This document shows positions 55,788-64,000 of a DNA stretch of 64,000 nt, in pieces. Every line of letters starts with the position of its first letter. The first letter of the stretch is position 1. The notes under the pieces are model-generated. The model did no database searches. It was not told the DNA's origin and saw only the letters and a program-made list of their open reading frames with translations. A program made the position numbers and the translations under genes. This DNA is from CAVOOW01 sp963697675. Its GTDB lineage: Bacteria; Actinomycetota; Actinomycetes; JACCUZ01. Where the stretch lies: positions 310,001 to 374,000 of the forward strand of contig CAVOOW010000003.1 in NCBI GenBank assembly GCA_963697675.1, written 5' to 3'.

Positions 55788-56579
55788 TCAGGCCCCGGCC
55801 TTCGGCTTCGGGGCGTGCGTGGGTTTGGGGTTCGCGGGTGGCGTCGGGTGGGGGTTCGCGGTGTGCGTCGGGCGGGGGTTCGCGGTGGGCGTCGAGCGGG
55901 TCGGGGTGGGCTTGTGGCTGTTGGGATGCCCGCTCGATCGGGGAGTGGGTGTCGCACCGGCCTTGCCGTGCTGACCGGCCTGGCTCTTGCCGTCGCTGGC
56001 TGTGCCGGACACCACCGCGCCCTTGTCCACACCAGTTGATGTCGTGCTGTGTGCCAGGTCGGAGACCTCACTGCCGTGGCTGGTGGGCGAGGTGTCCTGC
56101 GGGCCAGTTGTTGGCTCGGGTGAGATCGCCGGCACCGGGTTGCTCTGGCCGGGCCGGGCGGGATGCGCTGGCTTCTCCGTAGGTCCCGGAACGTGCACGC
56201 CCACGGAAGCCAGCGCTTTTTGGGCGATCTGCTGAGCTGCGTCGGGAAGAGCACCTGCGGCCGCGGCTGTGGCGCTTCCGCAAAGCACCAGGCCGCCGGC
56301 CAGAACGGCCGCGGCAGATCTGCGAGACAGCCGTGCTGCGAGGCCATGCGGTGCGCCGGTCCCCGAGGTCGAGAAGGCAGCCCGGAATGCGGCGATCGCT
56401 GCGTCCTCGCCTGTCTGAGGTCCCGCATCTGCGGGAGCGGCGGCTGCGGCCAGGATCTGGCTCACCCGGCTGGTGGGGTCCGGGTAGGCCAATAGCTCGG
56501 TTAGCTCATCGCGACCCCAGGCACCCATGGGATCGTCGGGACTCGGCCCGTTGGGTCGATCCCGCTGGTCTGCGCTCAC
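55788..56579 (-). CDS. single-pass membrane protein with Pro/Thr-rich tail, putative anti-sigma factor
   Basis: GTG 56579 lies 31 bases after the sigma gene stop; an ATG inside at DDPMGAWG would be a later start. The cytoplasmic head holds MGAWGRDELTELLAYPDP and AIAAFRAAFS. A helix SAAAVLAGGLVLCGSATAAA follows, then GALPDAAQQIAQKALASVGV, a pattern seen in proteins encoded beside actinobacterial ECF sigma genes. The last 110 residues are low-complexity Pro/Thr/His/Lys with short repeats such as PTHTANPHPTPP. There is no zinc HxxxCxxC motif, so it is not a ZAS-type anti-sigma. Adjacent to the kinase without a gap. Confidence 0.7.
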   Translation of the reverse strand: MSADQRDRPNGPSPDDPMGAWGRDELTELLAYPDPTSRVSQILAAAAAPADAGPQTGEDAAIAAFRAAFSTSGTGAPHGLAARLSRRSAAAVLAGGLVLCGSATAAAAGALPDAAQQIAQKALASVGVHVPGPTEKPAHPARPGQSNPVPAISPEPTTGPQDTSPTSHGSEVSDLAHSTTSTGVDKGAVVSGTASDGKSQAGQHGKAGATPTPRSSGHPNSHKPTPTRSTPTANPRPTHTANPHPTPPANPKPTHAPKPKAGA

Positions 56580-56610
56580 AAGAGCAACAACGTCGAGGGC
56601 GTCGATCGCA

Positions 56611-57172
56611 TTACAGCGGCAATGTCTCGCGCGTCGCCAGGACGGTCGCCAGGGCACGCAGTCCCCGGTGGGCCAGGACCCGGACATGGTTATGGGTTCG
56701 GCCTAGAACCGCGGCCGTCATCGGCACATCGAGTCCGGCGACCACGCGCAGCAGTAGGACCTGGGCTTGAGCCTCCGGCAGCTCGCGCAGAAGCGCCAGC
56801 GCCGACTCGGTGGAGATGGTCTCCTCGGCCGCTCGTGGCACGTCGAGCTCGCTCGCGCGGTCCGGCATGGCACCCGAAGCAGTCTCAGGCCTCCGCCCGC
56901 TAGCCCGCCATCCATCCACGACCCGCGTGTAGCGCAATCGTGAAGACCCAACCCCGGAACCCCCGGGCGTCTCCGGAGAAACGGGTCAGGCCGCGCACGA
57001 CTTGGATCCAGGTCTCCGCCGCGAGGTCTTCAGCGTCCGCGTAGTTGAGCGTGCGGAGGTAGCGCAGCAGTCCTGGCTGGACCTCTCGGAAGAGAACGAC
57101 GAACGCCGTTTCGTCTCCCGCGCAAGCGGCCAAAACCACCGCATCGAGGTCAAACTGGATCGCTGCGGGCAC
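56611..57172 (-). CDS. ECF-type RNA polymerase sigma factor, one frameshift
   Basis: Region 2 is seen as FREVQPGLLRYLRTLNYADAE followed by DLAAETWIQVVRGL and FRGWVFTIA. One extra base near 56925 moves the frame to RVVDGWRASGRRPE, and region 4 continues with LRELPEAQAQVLLLRVVAGLD and VLGRTHNHVRVLAHRGLRAL. About 187 residues, usual for ECF sigma. ATG 57172 has no obvious ribosome site. It heads the operon with a membrane protein, a kinase and a regulator. A decayed copy of its region 4 lies inverted at 57388-57537. Confidence 0.85.
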
Positions 57173-57387
57173 ATCCGAAGTATGCGGCGGGCTCCATCGC
57201 CGTCGGGAGCGTGATGCCTAGGTTCGCCCGAACGTCGCCATACGGCGCCCGTAAGGGGGACTGGGTACCTGACGAAGCCCCGGGCACGGTTGGTTCACGA
57301 CCTGCGGGCGTGAGTGGCCGGGACGGGGGCACATCGCCGCAGCCATATGTGTGTGCGGGTTGCTGCTGGAAGCGCAAGGCCCAATCG

Positions 57388-57537
57388 CCGCTGCTGAGCG
57401 TGGTCGCCTGCCTGGACGTTGCAGCGACGGTGGAGGCGCTCGGCCGCACTCGCAACGGCGTTCGGGTGCTCGCCCACCGCGGGTTGCGCGCCCTGGCTGG
57501 TCCTCGCGGAACGCGACGCTGCCGTTGTAATGCATGA
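57388..57537 (+). pseudogene. inverted remnant of sigma factor region 4
   Basis: This stretch reads LLSVVACLDVAATVEALGRTR and VRVLAHRGLRALAG, close to the last 50 residues of the ECF sigma factor at 56611 but in opposite orientation. Both end at the same kind of point, with gctgccgttgtaatgc here and attgccgctgtaatgc there. No region 2 is seen upstream. It is a partial inverted duplicate of the neighbour or of a close paralogue. Confidence 0.65.
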
Positions 57538-57727
57538 GGCGACCTTCACGGTGTCCTTTTGTGAGTCGCCGACAGCACGGTCGCCTATGCGCGCCAGACA
57601 CAGGACGCGTAGCAGCTCAGGCCTGGCATCCCAGCCGGACGACCGAACCCGATCTCAACCGTCCAGCGACCAACGTTGCGCCGCACGACCGATGTCGGCC
57701 TCGGGCGACGTCGTTAACCCGTCGCTA

Positions 57728-57991
57728 ATGGGGGAGCTTCAGTCTGTCCAACGCGCTGTGCTGCTTCTCATCAGCCAGGTCGGCAGAGTCGACCTGGAGG
57801 CCGTGAACCGGGTGTATCCGGCAGCAACCGAGCGTGATCTCTCGAAAGCCATCGTCTCTCTCATGCGCGACGGTGCATTAGCCACCGCGTCCCCCGCAGA
57901 CGAGACCTTGACATCGGTCGTAGTCGCCGCGAGCGCCGGCCAGCTGTTCGTCACTGAGGTTGGCCTGCGTCGACTCGCACAGCTGCGGTGA
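57728..57991 (+). CDS. small winged-helix-like protein, 87 aa
   Basis: ATG 57728 begins MGELQSVQRAVLLLISQVGR, followed by LEAVNRVYPAATERDLSKAI and VSLMRDGALATASP. The helix-helix-helix-beta order and length fit a small winged helix DNA-binding fold, but I cannot name a family. The frame is open back to 57419, where it overlaps the sigma remnant. A hairpin follows at 58129. It stands alone on the plus strand. Role unknown. Confidence 0.5.
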   Translation: MGELQSVQRAVLLLISQVGRVDLEAVNRVYPAATERDLSKAIVSLMRDGALATASPADETLTSVVVAASAGQLFVTEVGLRRLAQLR

Positions 57992-58128
57992 CGGAATGTC
58001 CTGGTTTCTGCCGACCTCATTCGGCCTTCGTCAACACCGCGGTGCAATTCGGTTCGGGTTGAGGTGCACACTCGAGGAGGCTCGTCGATTACTGCTCCCG
58101 GTTGAGCTCCCGGGGGTGGCGGGCCAAG

Positions 58129-58162
58129 CCCGTGCCGCCGCACCCCCCCGCGGCGGCACGGG
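58129..58162. terminator. strong hairpin between convergent genes
   Basis: A perfect 13-bp stem, cccgtgccgccgc with gcggcggcacggg, and a loop of acccccc type lies between the small plus-strand gene (stop 57991) and the DUF1269 gene (stop 58233). It can end transcripts from both sides. Confidence 0.8.
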
Positions 58163-58232
58163 TCCGGGATCCGGACGTGCAGCATCCACGCCGTGTCTCC
58201 TGGTGACGCCTCAGGGGAGGGCAGTTCCCTGC

Positions 58233-58718
58233 CTAGTCGCCGAAGGTCTCCAGCAGCACCTTCTGCTCGGCATCGGTGAGGTTGGTCTCGATCAGTTTCA
58301 TGTGCGCACCGTGGAATCGCTCGCCCACCTGATCGAGGTTGGCCTCCTGAGTCACGAGGAAGAGCGCCGATGTCCCCTCCGTGATCTGTGTGCGAATCGT
58401 CTCCAACTGCTCCTTGGTGATCCCCACCCCCTCGGTGGCTTTTGCCAAGGCGCCGATGGCGGCTCCCGCGGCGGCACCGATCAGCGGCATCAGGAACAGC
58501 GTGCCGAACAGCAGTCCCCAAAAGGCTCCCCAGCCGCCGCCGTGCAGGACGGAGTCGTGGCTGTGTTTCGTCGCCGGGCGTCGCGCCCCGTGCGGCCACG
58601 ACACAACCGCATGATCAAGGATCTTGAGCATGCCTTCGCCGGACTCCCTCTCGAGAAGCTTGGCGGCGTCTTCTGCTCCGCCCGGCGTGTCAAATTTCCA
58701 CACGGTGAAAGCAGTCAC
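58233..58718 (-). CDS. DUF1269 family membrane protein
   Basis: GTG 58718 has a GGAGGA site just upstream. The 161-residue protein opens VTAFTVWKFDTPGGAEDAAKLL, then has GGWGAFWGLLFGTLFLMPLIG followed by AAAGAAIGALAKATEGVGI, the Gly/Ala-rich hairpin of DUF1269, and ends with GTSALFLVTQEANLDQVGERF. The family is thought to be membrane-associated and stress-linked, with no known chemistry. It heads, in position, a group with SulP, DUF2252 and an LPG-synthase-like protein. Confidence 0.85.
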   Translation of the reverse strand: MTAFTVWKFDTPGGAEDAAKLLERESGEGMLKILDHAVVSWPHGARRPATKHSHDSVLHGGGWGAFWGLLFGTLFLMPLIGAAAGAAIGALAKATEGVGITKEQLETIRTQITEGTSALFLVTQEANLDQVGERFHGAHMKLIETNLTDAEQKVLLETFGD

Positions 58719-58855
58719 GTTGTCCTCCTTTGAGAGTGGTTGCAGCCTGCCCCGGCTCAGCGACGCCCGCCTCACCCGAAATGAGTGAGATGGACTGATG
58801 ACCGCATCGCTCGTGTGCATCCGGCGTGCTCCGGGCTGGTGTGCAGGGGCGGCGT

Positions 58856-60554
58856 TCAGCGGCTGACGGCCGTGTCGCCGCGGAATGCGTCCACTGCCTC
58901 GTCGAGGGTGTCGTAGAGACGGTCCGGTCCGATCCGGTCAAGAACCTCGTATGCCCGCAGCGTGTCGACCAGCCAGGGGTCGACCCGGGCCATCGCGAAG
59001 GTGATGTGGTGGGCGTCGAGGTAGTCCAACAGCCCGGCAAGCGCGACCCCGGCGGAGTAGTCGATGTCGTCGAGGCCGCCAGCGTCCAGGATGAGCCACC
59101 GGACCTGGTCGGGTGCGTTGTCAATCAGCTTCTCGACGTCGTCGACGAAGCGGTTCGCGTTGGCGTAGAACAGCGGTGCGTCGTAGCGGAAGACGATCAG
59201 CCCGGGTTCGCTCTGGGTGCCGGGTGCAGCCTCCTGGTAGCTCTCTTGGCCGGCAGCGGAGAGGGCGAGCACGAAGTCGCGGGGCTCGTATTGACGGCGG
59301 ATCACCTCGACGATCGACACCACGATCGCGAGGATGATGCCCTGCTCGATGCCGACCGCGCACACGACGACAGCGGTTACCACGGCGATGACGAACTCGC
59401 TGCTCCGGCGGCGGCTGATCCGTCGCAGACCGGCGATGTCGATCAGGTCGAGGCCGATGAGGAAGACAATGCCGCCAAGAACCGCTTTGGGCATGTCGGT
59501 GAGCACGGTCGGTGAAGAAGAGCGCAACCAGCAGCACGATCGCCGACATGGTCAAATTTGCGACCTGGGTGCGACCGTTCTGACTGTCCAGGATCTGGGT
59601 CTTGGTCGGGCTTCCGTTGACCACGAAGGTGCCCGACAGGCCGGCGGCGAAGTTGGCGCCGGCCAGTCCGACGATGTCGCGGTTCACGTCCACGCCCTGG
59701 CCGTGCTTCATCGCGAAACTCCGTGACGTCGCCGCGCTTTGCGCGATGATCAGGATGACGCAGGAGAACGCGATCGCGGTGCAGGCTTCCCAGTTGTCGA
59801 GGTCGATGCCGTCCGGGAAACCGATCGGTGGGAAACCCTTGTCCACAGATCCCACGACCGCCACACCGTGCGTGGACGCGTCGGTGGCCGCGGATACGCC
59901 GATCAGCAGCACGACCGCGACGATCGCGCCCGGGATCTTGGGCGCGAACCGTTTGAACGCCACGATGATCACCAGGGTGGCCGCGGCGAACGCCAACGTT
60001 GTCGCGCTGGTGTCGCCGAGGGAGGTGAGCAGGTGCCACTGCTGCTCCAGCCAGCCGCCCGACCCTTTGGGGATCCCCAGCATGTCCGGAAGCTGGCCGG
60101 TGGCCACTTGCAACCCGACACCGGTGAGGAAACCGATCAGCACCGAAGTGGACAGGAAGTCGCCCAGGAACCCCAGCCGGAACACTCGGGCGAGGACCAG
60201 CAGCACGCCGCAGATCAATGCGATGAAGCTGGTGTAGGCGAGCCACTGTTCCGAGTTCGGTGTCACCCCGGCGATGGCCGCCGAGCCGAGCCCCGCGGCC
60301 AGGATCGCCGCAGTCGCGGAGTCCGCCCCTACGACCAGCAGCCGTGAAGCCCCCAGCAGGGCGAAGACGAGGGTCGGGAAGATGACCGTGTACAGCCCTG
60401 TCGCCACCGGCGTCTGTGCAATGGAGGTGTACCCCATCACTTCGGGGATCGCCACGGCCGAGAGTGTCGCCCCAGCGACGAGGTCCGCGGCCAGCCAGGA
60501 CCGTTGATAGCCCCGCAGCGCCAGTGGCGCGAGGTCCTTACCTAACGAGACCAT
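58856..60554 (-). CDS. SulP family anion permease with STAS domain, one frameshift
   Basis: SulP proteins carry sulfate, bicarbonate or similar anions. The start DLVAGATLSAVAIPEVMGYTS is the family signature, followed by about ten helices, including LLGASRLLVVGADSATAAI and FAAGLSGTFVVNGSPTKT. One extra base near 59510 moves the frame to VLTDMPKAVLGGIVFLIGLDL. The C-terminal STAS domain has LIVFRYDAPLFYANANRFVDD and LILDAGGLDDIDYSAG, with Asp in place of the Ser of anti-sigma antagonists. Repaired length about 565 residues. It is far from the sulfur operon, so bicarbonate is as likely as sulfate. Confidence 0.9.
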
Positions 60555-60638
60555 CAGTGATCCTCTCCCGGCCGATGACGGGCCGGCGCACCCACACCCG
60601 TCTTATGGCTGTATCCACCGGTTTCTGCACCGGCCGTG

Positions 60639-62137
60639 TCACAGACCGCTTTGGGCGTGGGCACGGCCGGACAGCACGGCAGCTGCGAGCGCCGCGTGGT
60701 CGCGTTCGTTCTCGTCGGCGTAGGCCTCGGCGAACTCGGCGATGGCGTTGTCGAACTTGTCCGAGCCGCCCAGGTAGGCAGCCAGGGTGATCCTGTCGCC
60801 GGAGCGGGCGTGCGCCCTGGCCAGGGTCCAGCCGCACAAACCCGCGTAGACGGCCATTCCACGGGGGAGCATCCGTTCGATCGGCATGGAGAACTTCCAG
60901 TCCCGCAGCTGACGGACGTAGTAGTCGCGGTCCACTCCATCTCGGCTCGGTACACGGTTCCAGCCCAGGAAGATGTCACTGCTGGCCTGCATCAGGTGTT
61001 GGCCCGCCACGACACGTTGACCCTGGTTGGCGATCTTGCTGCGCCCCGCGAAATCGGCCAGTACGGAGGCCTGAGCCTCCTTTGCCTGCAGGAACAGGGG
61101 TTCGGTGCCGTCTCCCGCGACCAACAGCAGGATCCAGGCCCGCGTCCCGACGCTGCCCACTCCCACGGCCTTGCGAGCCGCCTGGACCAGGGTGAACTGC
61201 TCGAGCAGATGACGTCGGTCGGACTGCAGAGTGCGGCTGTACTTTCTGACCAAGGCCCCGAGCTCATCAAAGATCTCGTGGGACTGCATGTCGCTGAACA
61301 GCTCCTCCACGGGGACGATCAACGGGGGGTCGCTGATGATCTGGTGCTGCCCGTCCACGATGGTGGTGAGTTTGCTCAACGCCTGGGTGCTGTCGCGGGT
61401 GCGCGCCTTTGCCACGCGGCTTCGGTGGTCTTGAAGCCCTTCGGCTTCAGCTCCGACTTGAACGTCTTGAGTGACTCCTCGATGTCGAGGTAGGCGTACC
61501 AGACGTCCGTCAGCGACTGTCCGGCGAACGCGCGCATGGCCATGCGGTAGCCCGAAACGGCCGACAAGACGGCCTTACGGATTTCCTTACGACTGAACTG
61601 GTTGTCCCTGCCCGCCACGACGAAGCTCGCCGCGAGCCGCTTGACGTCCCACTCGAACGGTCCCGGCAAGGTCTCGTCGAAGTCGTTGAGGTCAAAGACC
61701 AGCTTGCGTTCCGGTGAGGCGAACGCGCCGAAGTTGCTCAGGTGCGCGTCTCCGCACAGCTGCACGCGCAGTCCCGACGTCGGAGTCGTCGACAGGTCGG
61801 CTGCCATCGGCAGCGCCGCGCCGCGGTAGTAGGTGAACGGGGAGACCAACATCCGCCCGTGCCTGATGGGGACGAGCTCGGGAAGTCGTGAGTCGGCCTG
61901 GGACAAGACCATCGCCACACTGTCCCGCGACTGGTTCGGCGCAAACTGTGCGTGCGCCTCCAACGGGGCGCGCACCCTGGCGGCCTTGCCCGCAGCGACA
62001 CGCTCCGACCGGGTCGGGCGGGAATCGCGGCCGGTGCGCATCGCACCCGCACTCGAGGCTCCGACGGCTCCAGCCCCGAGTCCTTCATCCTCAGCGATCT
62101 TGAACATGCTGGACCAGTCCTTCCTCGGTGAAGGCAT
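60639..62137 (-). CDS. DUF2252 family protein, one frameshift
   Basis: ATG 62137 starts MPSPRKDWSSMFKIAEDEG. The DUF2252 marks are SPFTYYRGAALPMAADL, RVQLCGDAHLSNFGAFASPE and VFDLNDFDETLPGPFEWDVK, which recall the aminoglycoside phosphotransferase or kinase-like fold with its HLSNFG and DxxD-type elements. A shift near 61420 (one base missing) leads to ARTRDSTQALSKLTTIVDG, VGVGSVGTRAWILLL and YVRQLRDWKFSMPIE. About 499 codons. Its substrate is unknown. It lies between SulP and a divergent LPG-synthase-like gene. Confidence 0.85.
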
Positions 62138-62233
62138 CTCGTCTTCCCATGAAATCGGGGGCAAGCGGTTAACGCTCGCAGTCGGCGGGCCTACCGACCT
62201 CACCCCGGATGGGTGAGATGCTCGGAGGCAACG

Positions 62234-63445
62234 ATGTCGCTGCTGCTGCGGCGATGGGCTCAAGTAGCGCCTCACGTGCGCGGAGGGAGCGCGGGGATGG
62301 CTGGGAGCGACGAGCGCGGTACGGGGCCAACTGCCGGACCTGGGTCGGTGTCCCTGCCTGCTGAGGCGCTCGGTGCGCGACCCGGGCCACGGTCGGTGTT
62401 TCTGAAGGTCGCGAGCGCGGCATTGTCGGGCGGTCTCGTCGTCCTGCTGTTGCTGGTCATCATCCCGGCACTGGGAAGCCTCAGCGGGGTAGGGACGGCC
62501 ATCAGGTCCATGTCGCCGGCGACAGTTGTGCTGCTGGTCATTGCGGCCTTGGTGATTCGGGTCCTGCTCGCGGCCGCGTACGCCGTCATCCTCCCCGGTC
62601 TGGGCCTTGGGCGATCGCTGATCGCCCGGGAGGCGTCGTCCGCGGTGAGCAACGTGGTGCCGGGGCCGTCGGGGACTGCCACGCAATACGTCATCCTCCG
62701 GTCATGGGGCGTGAGCACCGAGAAATTCGCTGGCGCCACAGTCAGCGTCGGTGTGTTCACCGACGTGCTGGTCTTCGCCGCACCGGGCGCCTTCTTCGTC
62801 GTCTGGGTCCTGCTCGGCATGCCTGCCAACACCGGCAGCGACAACGTCTGGCTGCTCGGGATCGGGGCGCTGGTGGTCTCAGCCATCGCGGTCGGGCTCC
62901 TCGTGGCGATCGCCGGCAGCGTGCGGTTGGCAACACTGGTCGGCCGGCTCGGTCAGGGCTGCGTCAACCCGTTTCGCCGTCTGCTGGGCAAGGGCAGGAT
63001 CACGGACTGGCCTGAGCGTTGCGTCGCATTGCGCACCCACACCCTGCGAACCTTGAGAGAGCACGGTGTCGGCCTGCTCGGCTACATCACTGGTGGCTAC
63101 ATGCTCAACGGGCTGCTGCTGGTCTGGAGTCTGTGGGCTTGTGGCATCGCCCGCAGTGCCCTCCCGCTGTCCCTTGGGCTGATGCTCTACTCGGTTGGTC
63201 GGCTGTCGACCGTCGTCAACATCACGCCAGGCGGCGTCGGGGTGGCGGAGGTCGTCTATACCGCCGTGTACGTGGCCGTGCTCGGCGAGTCGTCGCACGA
63301 CAGCGTCGTCGCTGGCGTGCTGGTCTATCGCGGCCTCACGTACGTGCTGCCGATGCTCACGGGCGCGTTTTGCTACGTGTTGTGGCGGGTGATGCGTCGC
63401 CGGGAGCGGCGCGAACCCGCGGTCGGGACAGGAGCACCTGCCTGA
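62234..63445 (+). CDS. lysylphosphatidylglycerol synthase-like membrane protein (UPF0104)
   Basis: ATG 62234 has GGAGG five bases upstream. The protein of 403 residues has a soluble head of about 60 residues and then seven or eight helices. Family patterns are SAVSNVVPGPSGTATQYVILR, NGLLLVWSLWACG and the helix with VVNITPGGVGVAEVVYTAVYV. This is the membrane domain of LPG synthases and of AglD-like proteins, without the catalytic aminoacyl-transfer domain. It probably moves or flips a lipid, by family inference. Divergent from DUF2252 and upstream of the antiporter. Confidence 0.85.
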   Translation: MSLLLRRWAQVAPHVRGGSAGMAGSDERGTGPTAGPGSVSLPAEALGARPGPRSVFLKVASAALSGGLVVLLLLVIIPALGSLSGVGTAIRSMSPATVVLLVIAALVIRVLLAAAYAVILPGLGLGRSLIAREASSAVSNVVPGPSGTATQYVILRSWGVSTEKFAGATVSVGVFTDVLVFAAPGAFFVVWVLLGMPANTGSDNVWLLGIGALVVSAIAVGLLVAIAGSVRLATLVGRLGQGCVNPFRRLLGKGRITDWPERCVALRTHTLRTLREHGVGLLGYITGGYMLNGLLLVWSLWACGIARSALPLSLGLMLYSVGRLSTVVNITPGGVGVAEVVYTAVYVAVLGESSHDSVVAGVLVYRGLTYVLPMLTGAFCYVLWRVMRRRERREPAVGTGAPA

Positions 63446-63606
63446 GCCTGCGGGGCCCTGGCGTGGTTGCTCGCGTACCTGGGATCACCCGAACCGGATG
63501 ATCCTTCGACGGCGGCGTAGTGGTCCACTCGGTCCGGTGACGACGGCCGTCGGGGCTCGGTCACGGATGCCGTGGCCCGATCCACCCGCCGCGCAGAGAG
63601 GCGAGC

Positions 63607-64000
63607 ATGGATGCGGAAGCGGTATCCCTGATCGCCCTGGTCGTCTTCGGCTGGGGTCTCTTCTCGACCCGACTCGGCCGGGCTGACCTGAGCGCGCCCA
63701 TCGTGTTCGTCGCCACTGGGGTGCTGTTCTCGGAGGGGCTTAACGTCATTGACGCGGACTTCTCACACGAGGCCATCAAGGTCATTGCCGAGGTCACCCT
63801 GGTCTGGGTGCTGTTCGCGGATGCGGCTCGCGTGGGGCTGCGGGAGCTTCGCGCCGACCTGGCCCTGTACACACGGCTGCTCGGGGCGGGACTGCCGCTG
63901 ACCATCGCAGCCGGGGCGTTGCTCGCCTTTTGGTTGTTCGACGGCGTAGGTGTCTGGATGGCGTTGCTGATCGGTGCCGCGCTGGCACCTACCGACGCTG
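63607..64000 (+). CDS. Na+/H+ antiporter family protein, N-terminal part
   Basis: ATG 63607 opens a frame that runs off the right edge, with 131 residues visible. It holds about five hydrophobic segments (SLIALVVFGWGLFSTRLG, PIVFVATGVLF, VTLVWVLFADAAR, LTIAAGALLAFWLF) and reaches GAALAPTDA, the start of the ion-binding TD region of CPA1-type antiporters (NhaP/KefB-like). The rest is outside the window. Its operon context is open; the LPG-synthase-like gene ends 161 bases upstream. Confidence 0.85.
   Translation, partial: MDAEAVSLIALVVFGWGLFSTRLGRADLSAPIVFVATGVLFSEGLNVIDADFSHEAIKVIAEVTLVWVLFADAARVGLRELRADLALYTRLLGAGLPLTIAAGALLAFWLFDGVGVWMALLIGAALAPTDA

Noticed and set aside
1..64000. tRNA or rRNA genes
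   Set aside because: I looked for the T-loop ggttcraatcc pattern with a paired acceptor stem, and for conserved rRNA stretches, and found no convincing case. Weak gaatc-like hits such as near 51765 have no cloverleaf.

Overview
The window is GC-rich, densely coded chromosome from a high-GC actinobacterium. Supporting signs are GTG starts, a ferredoxin-type sulfite reductase cluster with an actinobacterial Cys leader peptide, TreX/Y/Z, a WS/DGAT acyltransferase, a deazaflavin-type nitroreductase-fold protein, a DinB protein and many NarL/DesK two-component genes. The genus cannot be fixed by reading alone. Both ends cut genes: a LigC-type DNA ligase at the left and a Na+/H+ antiporter at the right.

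Layout. 0-3.3 kb: ligase fragment, DoxX-like protein, a repeat-rich gap, an unknown protein, a RibD-like reductase and a GlsB protein. 3.3-17.2 kb: treZ, then ppk2, a CDP-alcohol phosphatidyltransferase, a convergent histidine kinase/response regulator pair, membrane and flavin-type proteins, then treY and treX; this is glycogen-to-trehalose and polyphosphate metabolism. 17.3-23.4 kb: glyA, then the sulfate-assimilation and siroheme operon (leader peptide, sir, zinc-ribbon peptide, cysH, cysG-like, cbiX-like). 23.6-38.2 kb: AidB-like dehydrogenase, YihY, RsgA, and a 3.2-kb block bracketed by an inverted 88-bp repeat, then WS/DGAT with a hydrolase, a UDG-fold protein, DinB, LysE and an atypical LuxR regulator.

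38.4-53.7 kb is the most distinctive part, a surface-structure locus. It holds a 617-aa secreted protein, pilT, a pilin gene, and a pilB-pilC-pilV-pilW-pilX operon on the minus strand. Divergent from pilB are a long collagen-like protein, a TPR lipoprotein and another secreted protein. Assembly ATPases, platform protein, pilins and exported candidate adhesins therefore sit together. Prepilin peptidase, PilM/N/O and PilQ are not in the window. 53.7-57.2 kb is a coupled regulatory operon (ECF sigma, membrane protein, DesK-type kinase, NarL regulator) with a decayed inverted sigma fragment beside it. 58-64 kb holds DUF1269, SulP-STAS, DUF2252, an LPG-synthase-like membrane protein and the antiporter.

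Caution: about twenty genes, including glyA and rsgA that should be intact, need a one-base correction to read through, and most of the shifts I resolved are single-base insertions. I treat these as probable consensus errors and give such genes their full repaired span. The collagen-like gene is the most affected. No rRNA, tRNA, CRISPR array, transposase, integrase or phage gene was found.
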